Shown here piece after piece: positions 38,103 through 46,950 of a stretch of 64,000 bases of DNA. The stretch is from Azospirillum oleiclasticum. GTDB taxonomy: Bacteria > Pseudomonadota > Alphaproteobacteria > Azospirillales > Azospirillaceae. The DNA lies in contig NZ_JABFFR010000003.1 in the NCBI RefSeq assembly GCF_013423485.1, positions 124,001-188,000 on the forward strand, written 5' to 3'. The translations under genes and the position numbers were made by a program. Position 1 is the stretch's first letter; each line of letters starts with the position of its first letter. The notes under the pieces are model-generated. The model was not told where the DNA came from. It saw only the letters and a program-made list of their open reading frames with translations, and did not search any database.

Positions 38103-40205
38103 TTAACACGATTCCAGAGGTGCTTTCACCGCATTTCCAGCTGGAAGCGTCGGCTCCTTCCACTTGTTGGATGGACGGGGACGGAAACCGATCAGCGTTA
38201 TGTCGTCGAGACGGGGCATCGCTCCCTGGTAATCGGCAAGGGCCCCGAGCACCGCCGCGGACCGTTCGGTGACGTCGCCCGGGGCCGAAGCCAGAACGTT
38301 GCGCAGGCGGCGCCGGCCGAAGGCGATGCCGCGCGCCGCGCCCAACTGGTCCGTCAGTCCGTCGGTGTACAGCCAGACCTCCATCCCGGGCGTGAGCGGC
38401 AGGGAATGGTTGGTGAAGCCCGCCCCGATATCGACGCTGCGGTAGCCGATGCTCTTGCGGTCGCCACGGATCTCGTGCCAGGTGCCCCATTCGCTGACCA
38501 CGATCGACAGCCGCGCCCCCGCGAAGGTCAACGTCCCGTCGATGGTCGAGACGTGGCATACAGCGGCATCCAGCCCGTCCTCCGACAGCGGGTTGCCGCC
38601 GGCCTGATGCAGCGCGCGTTTGACCAGCCGGTGCAGGTCGGCCAGCGCCGACGCGGGGTCCTTCAGGCGGTTCTCCTGGCGCAGCCGGTCCAGCGCGCCC
38701 GCCACGATGATCGTCATGAAAGCGCCCGGAACGCCATGGCCGGTGCAGTCCGCCAGCACCAGCGTGTAGCCGTCCGGCGTCTCGTGCCACCAGTAGAAGT
38801 CGCCACCGACCACGTCGCGCGGCTCCCACCGCACCGACAGCCCTTCCACATGGCGTGCCAGCGTGTCGAACTGCGGCAGCAGCGAGCGCTGGATGCGGGC
38901 GGCGTAGGCGATGCTCTCCATGATCTGACGGTTCAGCTGCCGGACCGTCTCCGTCTCCTGACGCAGCTGCTCGGTCCGCTCGACGACCGTGTCCTCGATC
39001 GTCTCGTACATGCGGCGCAGGTCAGTCATCATCTGGTTGAAGGTGCTGGTGAAGATGCCGATCTCGTCGTGCCGGGTCACCGGCACCGTCTGGTCGAGGT
39101 CGCCCGCGGCCACCGCGCGGGCCGCGGCGGTCAGCCGGCGCAGCGGCGTGGCGATGGTGCGCGCCATGACGATCGCGGTGACGACCGCCACGCCGAGGAT
39201 CGCGCCGGTGATGAGGAGGAGCACGTCGAGCTGCCGCCGCACCGGGGCCAGCGCCTCGGCGGCGTCGATCTTCACCACCATGCCGCCGCTGAAGGACGGC
39301 AGGTAGCGCCAGGCCGCCACCACCCGGCGCCCGCGGTAATCCTGGACGATGCCGTAGCCGCGCCGGCCGTGCGCTGCTTCGACCAGAGCGCTTCCACGCT
39401 CGCTGCCGCGCGGGACGATGCGGCGGAACGGCGCGTCCGGGTCGTTGCGCAGCGGTGCCACGATGGTGACTCCTCCCGGTGTCGCCGTCCCCACCACCGT
39501 TTCCCCGGTGTGGCCGAGCCCGGTGTAGTCGGCGACGAGATTGTAGAAGTCGACGTTGCTCATCTGCACCGCCACCACGCCGATCACGATCCCGTTGTAC
39601 AGGACGGGGGATGCCAGGAAGGCCGCCGCCTCCTGTGTCGTGGGGTGCTGGGCGAACTCCGACATCTCGGTGCCCATCAACGTCTTCGCGCGGTCGAACA
39701 CCTTGGCCAGTTCGGTGCCGGCGTAGGGGCCGGTGTAGTAGTTGGTTCCCAGGTCCGGCCCATGCCGGACCGAGAACACCACGTCGCCGGAGTCGGTGAT
39801 CAGGAACAGGTCCGTGAAGGCCGCCACGTCGATGAAGCGGGCGAGGGTGGGGCGGTGACGGCGTTCGATGTCGCGATAGGGCGGGGTGTCGATGCCATTG
39901 GTCTCCGCGGCGTAGCGCATGTCGGTCAGGGCGCGCACGATCTCGGGTTGGCGCGCCAGCACGGTGACGGCGCGCTGGCGTTCGACCACATACGTCTCGA
40001 TCTGGCTGGCGCGCGCGTCGCCCAACGCCACGAGGTTGGCCTCGACCGCGCGGGTCATGGCGTCCTCGGTGATGGAGTAGCTGACGGCCAGCAAGGTGGC
40101 CACCGGCAGCAGCCCGATCAGGAGGAAGGCGGCCAGCAGCCGACCGGCGACGGTCGGCGCGAAGCGCGTCAGGGCAGGCCGGTGGGAAAGCGGGGTCATG
40201 GTCAC
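38103..40205 (-). CDS. siaA: SiaA-like membrane PP2C (SpoIIE-type) phosphatase with sensor domain
   Basis: The 700-residue protein has an N-terminal membrane helix (about residues 24-44), a large periplasmic dCache-like sensor (about 45-345) and a second helix (about 347-370). A HAMP domain, a linker helix and a PP2C-like phosphatase domain (about 460-685) with GGDFYW, DCTGHGVPGAF, YTDGLTDQ and DDITLIGF follow. SiaA dephosphorylates SiaC in response to an extracellular signal. A GTG start overlaps the binding-protein stop by 4 bases; ATG two codons later is an alternative. The upstream frame continuation belongs to the preceding gene's shadow. Confidence 0.9.
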   Translation of the reverse strand: MTMTPLSHRPALTRFAPTVAGRLLAAFLLIGLLPVATLLAVSYSITEDAMTRAVEANLVALGDARASQIETYVVERQRAVTVLARQPEIVRALTDMRYAAETNGIDTPPYRDIERRHRPTLARFIDVAAFTDLFLITDSGDVVFSVRHGPDLGTNYYTGPYAGTELAKVFDRAKTLMGTEMSEFAQHPTTQEAAAFLASPVLYNGIVIGVVAVQMSNVDFYNLVADYTGLGHTGETVVGTATPGGVTIVAPLRNDPDAPFRRIVPRGSERGSALVEAAHGRRGYGIVQDYRGRRVVAAWRYLPSFSGGMVVKIDAAEALAPVRRQLDVLLLITGAILGVAVVTAIVMARTIATPLRRLTAAARAVAAGDLDQTVPVTRHDEIGIFTSTFNQMMTDLRRMYETIEDTVVERTEQLRQETETVRQLNRQIMESIAYAARIQRSLLPQFDTLARHVEGLSVRWEPRDVVGGDFYWWHETPDGYTLVLADCTGHGVPGAFMTIIVAGALDRLRQENRLKDPASALADLHRLVKRALHQAGGNPLSEDGLDAAVCHVSTIDGTLTFAGARLSIVVSEWGTWHEIRGDRKSIGYRSVDIGAGFTNHSLPLTPGMEVWLYTDGLTDQLGAARGIAFGRRRLRNVLASAPGDVTERSAAVLGALADYQGAMPRLDDITLIGFRPRPSNKWKEPTLPAGNAVKAPLESC

Positions 40206-41473
40206 GACCGCCGGATGGGGTCGGGGGCGCTCCAACGGCCGCCCCATCCCGACTGCATGCGCGCGATGAGTTGGTCCCAATCGTCCCTGGTGCGGTGGGT
40301 GGGGTAGGGCACCGGGCGGACCGGCTTGTCGGAGTTCCACATGACGTCGACCTGGCCGTTCGGCCGGATGCGCCCGATGCGCACCGCCTTCCAGCAATGC
40401 TGGGTTTCCGGATCGACGTAGATGACGCCGCCGGGAGCGGCGTAACTCTGATTCTTCACCGTGTCGCGGACGGCACGGACGGCCTCGGTCCCCGCCTGCT
40501 CCACCGCCTGGGCCCACAGATGCACCCCGGAGAAGGCCGCTTGCATCGGGTCGCCGACCGCGCGGTTGGCCCCGAAGCGCGCCTGGAACTGCTGGACGAA
40601 GCGGCGGTTCTCCGGATTGTCGATGCTCTGGAAATAGTTGAGCGCGATGTAGTCGCCAGCCACGAGGGACCGGTCCATCGCCTGGATCTCGTTTTCCGTC
40701 AGCGCGAAGGACAGCGTCGGCATGGTCGCCGCGCCGACGCCGGCGGCGCGCAGCGCGCTGAAGAAGGCGATGTTGCTGTCACCCTCCACCATGTTCAGGA
40801 TGACCGCCGGCTGAGTGCCGACGACGCGGCGGACGATGGTGCGGAAGTCCGTGTCGCCCAGCGGCGCGTACTCCTCGCCGACCACCACGCCGCCGAGAGC
40901 CGCGACCTGGTCCATGATGATGGCGGCGGCCGTGCGAGCGTACACCTCGTCCGACCCGACCAGGAAGAAGCTGGTCCCCAGATGGTCCATCGCCCATTTG
41001 ACCGCCGGCAGGATCTGCTGGTTCGGCGCGGCGCCCGTGTGGATCACGGCCGGCGACATCTCCAGCCCCTCGTAACCGACGGGGTAGAAGAGCAGGTGGT
41101 TCTGCTGCTCCAGGACCGGCAGCGTGGTGCGGCGGCTGGCGGATGTCCAGCAGCCGAAGATGACCGACACCTTGTCGCGCAGGATCAGCCGCTCGGCCTC
41201 CCGGGCGAAGATGTCGGGAACGGATGCGCCGTCGGCGACGACCGGTACGATCGTCCGGCCGCCCAGAAGGCCGCCGGCGGCGTTGATCGCGTCCACACCG
41301 AGCAGGGTCGCGTCCGCCACCGCGCGCTCGCTGATCGCCATGGTGCCGGTCAGCGAATGGAGCACACCGACGCGGATCGGCGCACGTTCACTGGTGCCGC
41401 CGAGTGCCGCCCAAACGGCTGCACCGCCGGAGAGACCGGCCGCAAGGAGGGCGAGTGCGCGGCGGCGGAGCAT
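40202..41473 (-). CDS. UrtA/AmiC-like periplasmic substrate-binding protein
   Basis: The 423-residue protein has an N-terminal export or anchor segment (MLRRRALALLAAGLSGGAAV) and a type-1 periplasmic-binding domain: RVGVLHSLTGTMAISERAV (about residues 34-52), INAAGGLLGG, FGCWTSASRR and NQQILPAVKWA. These match the urea/short-chain-amide-binding UrtA/AmiC group. No urt ABC permease or ATPase genes accompany it. Instead its stop overlaps siaA by 4 bases, suggesting it supplies ligand to the SiaA sensor. Ligand identity is inferred from family only. Confidence 0.85.
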   Translation of the reverse strand: MLRRRALALLAAGLSGGAAVWAALGGTSERAPIRVGVLHSLTGTMAISERAVADATLLGVDAINAAGGLLGGRTIVPVVADGASVPDIFAREAERLILRDKVSVIFGCWTSASRRTTLPVLEQQNHLLFYPVGYEGLEMSPAVIHTGAAPNQQILPAVKWAMDHLGTSFFLVGSDEVYARTAAAIIMDQVAALGGVVVGEEYAPLGDTDFRTIVRRVVGTQPAVILNMVEGDSNIAFFSALRAAGVGAATMPTLSFALTENEIQAMDRSLVAGDYIALNYFQSIDNPENRRFVQQFQARFGANRAVGDPMQAAFSGVHLWAQAVEQAGTEAVRAVRDTVKNQSYAAPGGVIYVDPETQHCWKAVRIGRIRPNGQVDVMWNSDKPVRPVPYPTHRTRDDWDQLIARMQSGWGGRWSAPDPIRRS

Positions 41474-41665
41474 GGACGGGCAGGCGATCCGGTGACTGGA
41501 GCGGAACGATCATCAGCCAAGGCGGGTCATTTTACAACCCGCAGCGTGCCGCAGGCCCGTGACACTATCGGAATGACGCTCGCCATACGCCAGCTACAAC
41601 GCGCCAAGAGTCATATAAGCAAGATTATGGAAAATAAAGCCACCGGCGGAGCAGGGCGCCCGTGC

Positions 41666-42442
41666 TCAGGCGTCCGGCAGCTCGATGACCAGCCCGTCAT
41701 AGGCCGGCTCGACGCCCGCCGGCAGCTTCCGGCGCAGCGAGGCGTAATCCATGGTGTGGTTCATGTGCGTGAGGTACGCTCGCTTCGGACGCACCCGGTC
41801 GATCCAGGACAGCGTCAGCGGCAAGTGCGCGTGCACGGAATGCTCCGGCGCCTCGCGGACGCAGTCCACGACCCAGACATCAACACCGGCGAGCGCTTCG
41901 AACGCGTCCTCGTCCAGCCGCACGACGTCGGTCGAATAGGCGAAGCTCCCGAACCGGTAGCCCAGCGTCCGGGAATAGCCGTGGTCCTGAAGGAACGGCC
42001 GCACGGGCAGGCCGGCCACCTCGAACGGCCCGTCCACCCTGTGCGGGATCAGCACCGGCCGGTAGACCGGCGCACCCTGTGGCAGCGGCTCGAAGCAATA
42101 GCCGAAGCGGCGGTTCAGCTCCTCCAGATGCTCGGGCAAGCCGTACGCGTCCAGCCCATGGCCCATCATCCGGCAGATCTCGCGCAGCTCGTCGATGCCG
42201 TGCGAATGGTCGGCGTGCTGGTGCGTCCACAGCACCGCGTCGAGCCGACGCACGTCCGCGGTCAGAAGCTGTTCGCGTAGGTCCGGCGTGGTGTCGACCA
42301 GCACGGCGGCCCTGCCCTGCTCCACCAGCACCGACGGCCGCAGCCGGCGGTTCCTGGGCTCGGCCGGGTCGCAGTCGCCCCAGTTGTTGCCAACCACCGG
42401 AACGCCAGCCGACCCGCCGCAGCCCAGGACCGTGACGCGCAT
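41666..42442 (-). CDS. MBL-fold metallohydrolase, PhnP-like
   Basis: The 258-residue protein has the metallo-beta-lactamase metal motif THQHADHSHGIDEL (about residues 73-86), an N-terminal GCGGSAGVPVVG typical of PhnP-like enzymes, and the later metal ligands FAYSTDV and HMNHTMDY. PhnP acts on cyclic phosphate esters, but the tatD-adjacent alphaproteobacterial copies have no defined substrate. It is 6 bases downstream of tatD and belongs to the tmk-holB-metG-tatD gene string. Confidence 0.87.
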   Translation of the reverse strand: MRVTVLGCGGSAGVPVVGNNWGDCDPAEPRNRRLRPSVLVEQGRAAVLVDTTPDLREQLLTADVRRLDAVLWTHQHADHSHGIDELREICRMMGHGLDAYGLPEHLEELNRRFGYCFEPLPQGAPVYRPVLIPHRVDGPFEVAGLPVRPFLQDHGYSRTLGYRFGSFAYSTDVVRLDEDAFEALAGVDVWVVDCVREAPEHSVHAHLPLTLSWIDRVRPKRAYLTHMNHTMDYASLRRKLPAGVEPAYDGLVIELPDA

Positions 42443-42448
42443 CGCCGG

Positions 42449-43246
42449 TCAGGCCGCCAAAGCCGGCGGCGGAACCGCGCGGTCGAACAGCCGGAAGAAA
42501 TTGTCGGTCGTCCGCCGCGCCAGTTCGCCCGCGTCCACCCCCTTGACCGCGGCGACGACGGCCGCGGTGTGGGCGACGTAGGACGGCTCGTTGCGCTTGC
42601 CGCGGAACGGCAGCGGCGCCAGGAACGGCGCGTCCGTCTCCACCAGGATGCGGTCGAGCGGCACGTCGGCGACGATGCCCCTCAGGTCCTCCGACTTCTT
42701 GAAGGTCACGATCCCCGACAGCGACAGGTACAGGCCGAATTCCACCGCCTGTTCAGCCAGTTGCCGCCCGGAGCTGAAGCAGTGCAGCAACCCCTTCAGC
42801 GCGCTGCCGGAGGCTTCCTCGCGGATGATCCGCATGGTGTCCTCGTCGGCGTCGCGGGTGTGGACGATCAGCGGCAGGCCGGTTTCCAGGCAGGCACGGA
42901 TGTGCCGGCGGAAGCTCTCCTGCTGCGCCTCGCGCGGGCTGCGGTCGTAGAAGTAATCGAGCCCGGTCTCGCCCAGCCCGATCACCTTGGGGTGGCGGGA
43001 CAGGGCGACCAGCCGCTCCTCCGTCGCCTCGGCCAGCTCCTCGCCGGCGTTGTGCGGGTGGACGCCCAGCGTGCACAGCACGTCGTCGTAGCGCTCGGCG
43101 ATCCGGCGGACCTGGTCGAACCGCGAGAGGTGGGTGCAGATGGTGACCATCCGCACCACGCCCGCGGCGCGGGCGCGCTCCACCGTGGCGTCCAGATCCT
43201 CGGCGTAGTCGGGGAAATCGAGGTGGCAGTGGCTGTCAACGAGCAT
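42449..43246 (-). CDS. tatD: TatD-family metal-dependent deoxyribonuclease
   Basis: The 265-residue TIM-barrel hydrolase has DSHCHLDFPDY (metal-binding HxH, residues 4-14), GETGLDYFYDRS (about 92-103), IVHTRDADED and ETDAPFLAP. TatD enzymes are 3'-5' DNases/RNases in DNA repair and apoptosis-like degradation. It lies 3 bases after metG and 6 before the MBL gene, so it is part of one operon. Length is typical. Confidence 0.9.
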   Translation of the reverse strand: MLVDSHCHLDFPDYAEDLDATVERARAAGVVRMVTICTHLSRFDQVRRIAERYDDVLCTLGVHPHNAGEELAEATEERLVALSRHPKVIGLGETGLDYFYDRSPREAQQESFRRHIRACLETGLPLIVHTRDADEDTMRIIREEASGSALKGLLHCFSSGRQLAEQAVEFGLYLSLSGIVTFKKSEDLRGIVADVPLDRILVETDAPFLAPLPFRGKRNEPSYVAHTAAVVAAVKGVDAGELARRTTDNFFRLFDRAVPPPALAA

Positions 43247-43249
43247 GGA

Positions 43250-44803
43250 TCAGGTCTTCGGTTCTTCGACGTAGCGCGGGAACACGCCCTGCGGGGCCGG
43301 CAGGGCCGTGCCGGGGACCAGCGCCCCACCCTGCCCCAGCCGGTCGAAGCCGCGGGCGTCCGGCCCCAGCGCCAACTGGTCGAGGATGCGGGACGACGCG
43401 GCCGGCATCACCGGCTGGGTCAGGATGGCGAGGTGGCGGATGGTCTCGGCCAGCACGTACAGCACGGTCGCCATGCGCGCGGGATCGGTCTTCTTGAGCG
43501 CCCAGGGGGCCTGTTCGTCCACATAGCGGTTGGCGTCGCCGACCACGGCCCACACCGCGTCCAGCGCCTTGTGGAAGGCCTGCACCCCGATCTCCGCCCG
43601 CAGCGTGCCCAGCAGAGCGCGGGCGCGGCCCAGCAGCGCCTCGTCGGCCTCGGTGAAGGGACCGGGCTGCGGCACCTGGGCGCCGCAATTCTTGCCGATC
43701 ATCGACAGCACCCGCTGCACGAGGTTGCCGTAGTCGTTCGCCAGCTCCGAATTGATCCGCCGCACCATGGCGGCGTGCGAGAAGTCGCCGTCGTTGCCGA
43801 AGGGCACCTCGCGCAGCAGGAAATAGCGGGTCTGGTCGAGCCCGTAGGTCTTCACCAGCGTCTCCGGGGCGATGACGTTGCCCAGGGACTTGGACATCTT
43901 CTGGCCTTCGATCGTCCACCAGCCGTGCGCGAACACGCGCTTGGGCGGCTGGAGCCCGGCGGCCATCAGAAAAGCCGGCCAGTAGACGGCGTGGAAGCGC
44001 AGGATGTCCTTGCCCACCATGTGCAGGTCGGCCGGCCAGTATTTGGCGAACTCGCCGCCCTCCGTCTGCGGGTAGCCGACGGCGGTGATGTAGTTGGTCA
44101 GCGCGTCCAGCCACACATACATGATGTGGGCGTCGTCGCCGGGAACCGGGATGCCCCATTTGAAGGTGGTGCGGCTGACCGACAGGTCCTGCAGCCCGCC
44201 CTTCACGAAGGCGACCACCTCGTTGCGCTTGCCGGGCGGCAGGATGAAGTCGGGGTTGGCGTCGTAGAAGGCGAGCAGCCGGTCCTGCCAGGCCGACAGG
44301 CGGAAGAAGTAGGACGGCTCCTCCACCCACTCGCACTCGGCCCCGGTGGGGGCGATCTTCTTCCCGTTCGGGCCGTCGCGCAGCTCGTCCGTCCCGTAGA
44401 AGGCCTCGTCGCGCACGGAATACCAGCCGGCGTAGGACCCGAGATAGATGTCACCCGCCTCCACCAGCCGCGTCCACAGCGCCTGCACGGAGGCCACATG
44501 GCGCGGCTCGGTCGTGCGGATGAAATCGTCGTTGGAGTAGTCCATCACCCCGACAAGGTCGCGGAAATTCTGCGACACCCGGTCGGTGAAGGCCTGCGGA
44601 TCGACACCGGCGGCCTGCGCCGACTTCTCCACCTTCTGCCCATGCTCGTCGGTGCCGGTGAGGAACTTGACGTCGTAACCGTCCAGACGCATGAAGCGGG
44701 CGAGCACGTCGCAGGCGAGCGTCGTGTAGGCGTGGCCGATGTGCGGCACGTCGTTCACGTAATAGATGGGCGTGGTCAGGTAGTAGGTCTTCGACCCGGC
44801 CAT
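43250..44803 (-). CDS. metG: Methionyl-tRNA synthetase
   Basis: MetG charges tRNA-Met and initiator tRNA. The 517-residue protein has the class I HIGH motif in DVPHIGHAYTTLA (about residues 18-30) and the KMSKS loop EGQKMSKSLGN (about 298-308). It has no C-terminal EMAP/dimerisation domain, as in the short bacterial form. The connective-peptide region lacks the usual zinc cysteine pairs (GWYSVRDEAFY), as in several short MetG. It lies 3 bases from tatD and 55 bases from holB. Confidence 0.96.
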   Translation of the reverse strand: MAGSKTYYLTTPIYYVNDVPHIGHAYTTLACDVLARFMRLDGYDVKFLTGTDEHGQKVEKSAQAAGVDPQAFTDRVSQNFRDLVGVMDYSNDDFIRTTEPRHVASVQALWTRLVEAGDIYLGSYAGWYSVRDEAFYGTDELRDGPNGKKIAPTGAECEWVEEPSYFFRLSAWQDRLLAFYDANPDFILPPGKRNEVVAFVKGGLQDLSVSRTTFKWGIPVPGDDAHIMYVWLDALTNYITAVGYPQTEGGEFAKYWPADLHMVGKDILRFHAVYWPAFLMAAGLQPPKRVFAHGWWTIEGQKMSKSLGNVIAPETLVKTYGLDQTRYFLLREVPFGNDGDFSHAAMVRRINSELANDYGNLVQRVLSMIGKNCGAQVPQPGPFTEADEALLGRARALLGTLRAEIGVQAFHKALDAVWAVVGDANRYVDEQAPWALKKTDPARMATVLYVLAETIRHLAILTQPVMPAASSRILDQLALGPDARGFDRLGQGGALVPGTALPAPQGVFPRYVEEPKT

Positions 44804-44858
44804 AATGGGTGCTCTCCCCGGACTGCGACGGGCGGCGCGACGCCGCTCCCCTCAATGA

Positions 44859-45992
44859 TCAAGTGGCCGCGGCCTCCAGCGTCAGCAAGGCGTTCAGCAC
44901 CACCTGCTTCCGGTCGAGATTGGCCGATTCCGCGCGCGCGAACAGGCGCTGGACCTTTTCCCACACCTCAACCCAGCGATCAAGGCCGCGCGCCCCGGCC
45001 AGCCGTGCCATCAGCGCCACCTCCCCCGGTACCACCTCCGCCGGCCACACGCCGCGGGCCAGCGCGCGGGCGAAGCGGGCGAGCCACCAGACCAGCAGTT
45101 CCGTCGCCGTCTCGAACAGCCCGTCGTCCTGCTTGCGCGTCAGCCCGTCGGCGAAGGCGTGGGCGGCGGGTATGTCGAGCCGCGGCAGGCCGGACAGCAG
45201 CCCGACCATCTGCCGGTAGAGGTCGAGCCCGCCGGCGTCGGCCAGCGCCATCGCCCGGCCGACGCTGCCCTCCGCCAGCCGCGCCAGCGCCGGGCGCGCG
45301 TCCTCCGGCAACTCGGGGCGGTAGCGGCCGAGCAGATCCACCACCGTCTCCTCCGACAGCGGCGCCAGGGTCAGCTTGCGGCAGCGGGAGCGGATGGTGG
45401 GCAGCATGCCGCCCGGGTTGTCACTGACCAGCAGCAGCAGGGCCCCAGGCGGCGGCTCCTCCAGAATCTTCAAAACGGCGTTCAAGCCACTGGCGTTCAT
45501 GCGGTCGGCGCCGTCGATCACCGCCACCCTCCAGCCACCCTCCGCGGCCGTGCGATGCAGGAAGGGGGCGATCTTCCGCACATCGTCCACGGCGATGTCG
45601 CGCTTCAACCGGTCGCGCTTCTCGTCCCTCTGGCGTTCCACCGTCAGCAGATCCGCGTGCCCCGCGGAGGAGACGCGACGGAAAACCGGGGCGGCGGGGT
45701 CGGTGCGCAGACTCGTCGGCGGCGCGGCCGCGCCGAACAACCCGGCGTCCCGCGCATCGGCGGCCCCCTGCGTCAGCACGAAGCGGGCGAAACGGAAGGC
45801 CAGCGTCGCCTTGCCGATGCCGGGCGGCCCGCCGATCAGCCAAGCGTGCGGCAGCCGGCCGGAGTTCCAGGCGTCCAACAGCGTCCGCTCCGCCTCGCCG
45901 TGTCCGACGAGGTCGGGGTTGCGACGCGGGGCGGCGGGGTCTTCGGGCGCAGAAGGCTCGGGCTGGCGGGGTTGCCTGCCTACCGGGGGCAT
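44859..45992 (-). CDS. holB: DNA polymerase III subunit delta prime
   Basis: HolB is part of the clamp-loader complex that places the beta clamp on DNA. The 377-residue protein has a Walker A-like GGPPGIGKATLAFRFA (about 53-68), the AAA+ SNPGGM-type sensor (LVSDNPGGMLPTIRSRC) and a C-terminal helical clamp-loader domain. A 25-residue Pro/Arg-rich leader precedes the usual start of similarity. In many alphaproteobacteria holB directly follows tmk; here about 1.8 kb with two unrelated genes separates them. Confidence 0.93.
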   Translation of the reverse strand: MPPVGRQPRQPEPSAPEDPAAPRRNPDLVGHGEAERTLLDAWNSGRLPHAWLIGGPPGIGKATLAFRFARFVLTQGAADARDAGLFGAAAPPTSLRTDPAAPVFRRVSSAGHADLLTVERQRDEKRDRLKRDIAVDDVRKIAPFLHRTAAEGGWRVAVIDGADRMNASGLNAVLKILEEPPPGALLLLVSDNPGGMLPTIRSRCRKLTLAPLSEETVVDLLGRYRPELPEDARPALARLAEGSVGRAMALADAGGLDLYRQMVGLLSGLPRLDIPAAHAFADGLTRKQDDGLFETATELLVWWLARFARALARGVWPAEVVPGEVALMARLAGARGLDRWVEVWEKVQRLFARAESANLDRKQVVLNALLTLEAAAT

Positions 45993-46213
45993 GGCGGTCG
46001 TGGCGTGTCGTTCATCACGGCACTTTGGCCCATCGTCCGCCAGGGGTCAAACGGCACCGGGGGCGGCAGAAATGACCGGGTACTGGAACGATGCTTCCCG
46101 ATCCAGGGGTCGATTCGGTTGCGCCGCCGCGGCAGATGGCTTGCACGGCAAGGCCTCCGTCACTGGTCCACGGATTGCAGTTGGCCGCACAATCAAGCGA
46201 TTGGGGGACGATC

Positions 46214-46912
46214 ATGCTGCACTTCGCCAACGTCACGGTCGCCAGACTGTCGCCGGAGCAGATGCAGTCGATCCAGCGGGTCGCATCGATGGCGGAGGTG
46301 AACCGTCCGGCCGCCGCATCTTCGGCATACCGGCAGACCGCCACCGCACCGGACGCGGGTGCACCGCGGCGCGCCACCGACACCGTATCCGTGACCCCGC
46401 TCCTTCTGGACATGGACCGGGACCATCTGGCGGCTTTCAGCGCGCTTGGAGAAAAGACGCGCAACCGCCTGATCGAGCTGCACAATGAGGGGACGATCAC
46501 CACCCACACCGTGGAAAGCGCGCTCGATCTGGCGCTCACCGACGTGCGGCAGCGACGCTACACCGAGGACCGCCAGGCGACGCTGACCGACGACGAGAAG
46601 GCGGAGCTCGTCGCCATCGACAAGCGGCGGAACGAGCCGCGCCTGCGCACCTGGGAGGAGACCTACGCCGACATGGTCCGCGAGCGGGAAATCCAGCTGA
46701 ACATCAAGGTACCGGACGCGGTGAAGGCAACCGGCGGCCTTCCGATGCCGCTCGGCCATCCCGGCGTCCAGGTGGCCACCGGCTCCGACATGATCGAGAA
46801 CCAGAAGCTGCGGGACCTCGGCGTGAACATCGGCCGCGAGCCCGGATTCGAACAGCGCCTCATGGAGAAGCTGCGCGCCGGCGAGATCGCCCAAGTCGGC
46901 CGCGTCGATTAA
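46214..46912 (+). CDS. Orphan 232-residue hypothetical protein
   Basis: The family is not recognised. The product begins MLHFANVTVARLSPEQMQSI after a purine-rich ribosome site (TTGGGGGAC). It has a Thr/Ala-rich segment at about residues 36-60, then a helical, charged stretch (LGEKTRNRLIELHNEGTITTHTVE and RRYTEDRQATLTDDEKAELVAIDKRR). No signal peptide, membrane helix or catalytic motif is seen. It is on the plus strand inside a minus-strand housekeeping string (tmk-holB-metG), so it looks inserted. A 41-codon upstream extension was rejected. Confidence 0.7.
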   Translation: MLHFANVTVARLSPEQMQSIQRVASMAEVNRPAAASSAYRQTATAPDAGAPRRATDTVSVTPLLLDMDRDHLAAFSALGEKTRNRLIELHNEGTITTHTVESALDLALTDVRQRRYTEDRQATLTDDEKAELVAIDKRRNEPRLRTWEETYADMVREREIQLNIKVPDAVKATGGLPMPLGHPGVQVATGSDMIENQKLRDLGVNIGREPGFEQRLMEKLRAGEIAQVGRVD

Positions 46913-46950
46913 TTCGGCTTTGACTGTATCCTAATCCGGCGGAAGGTTGG

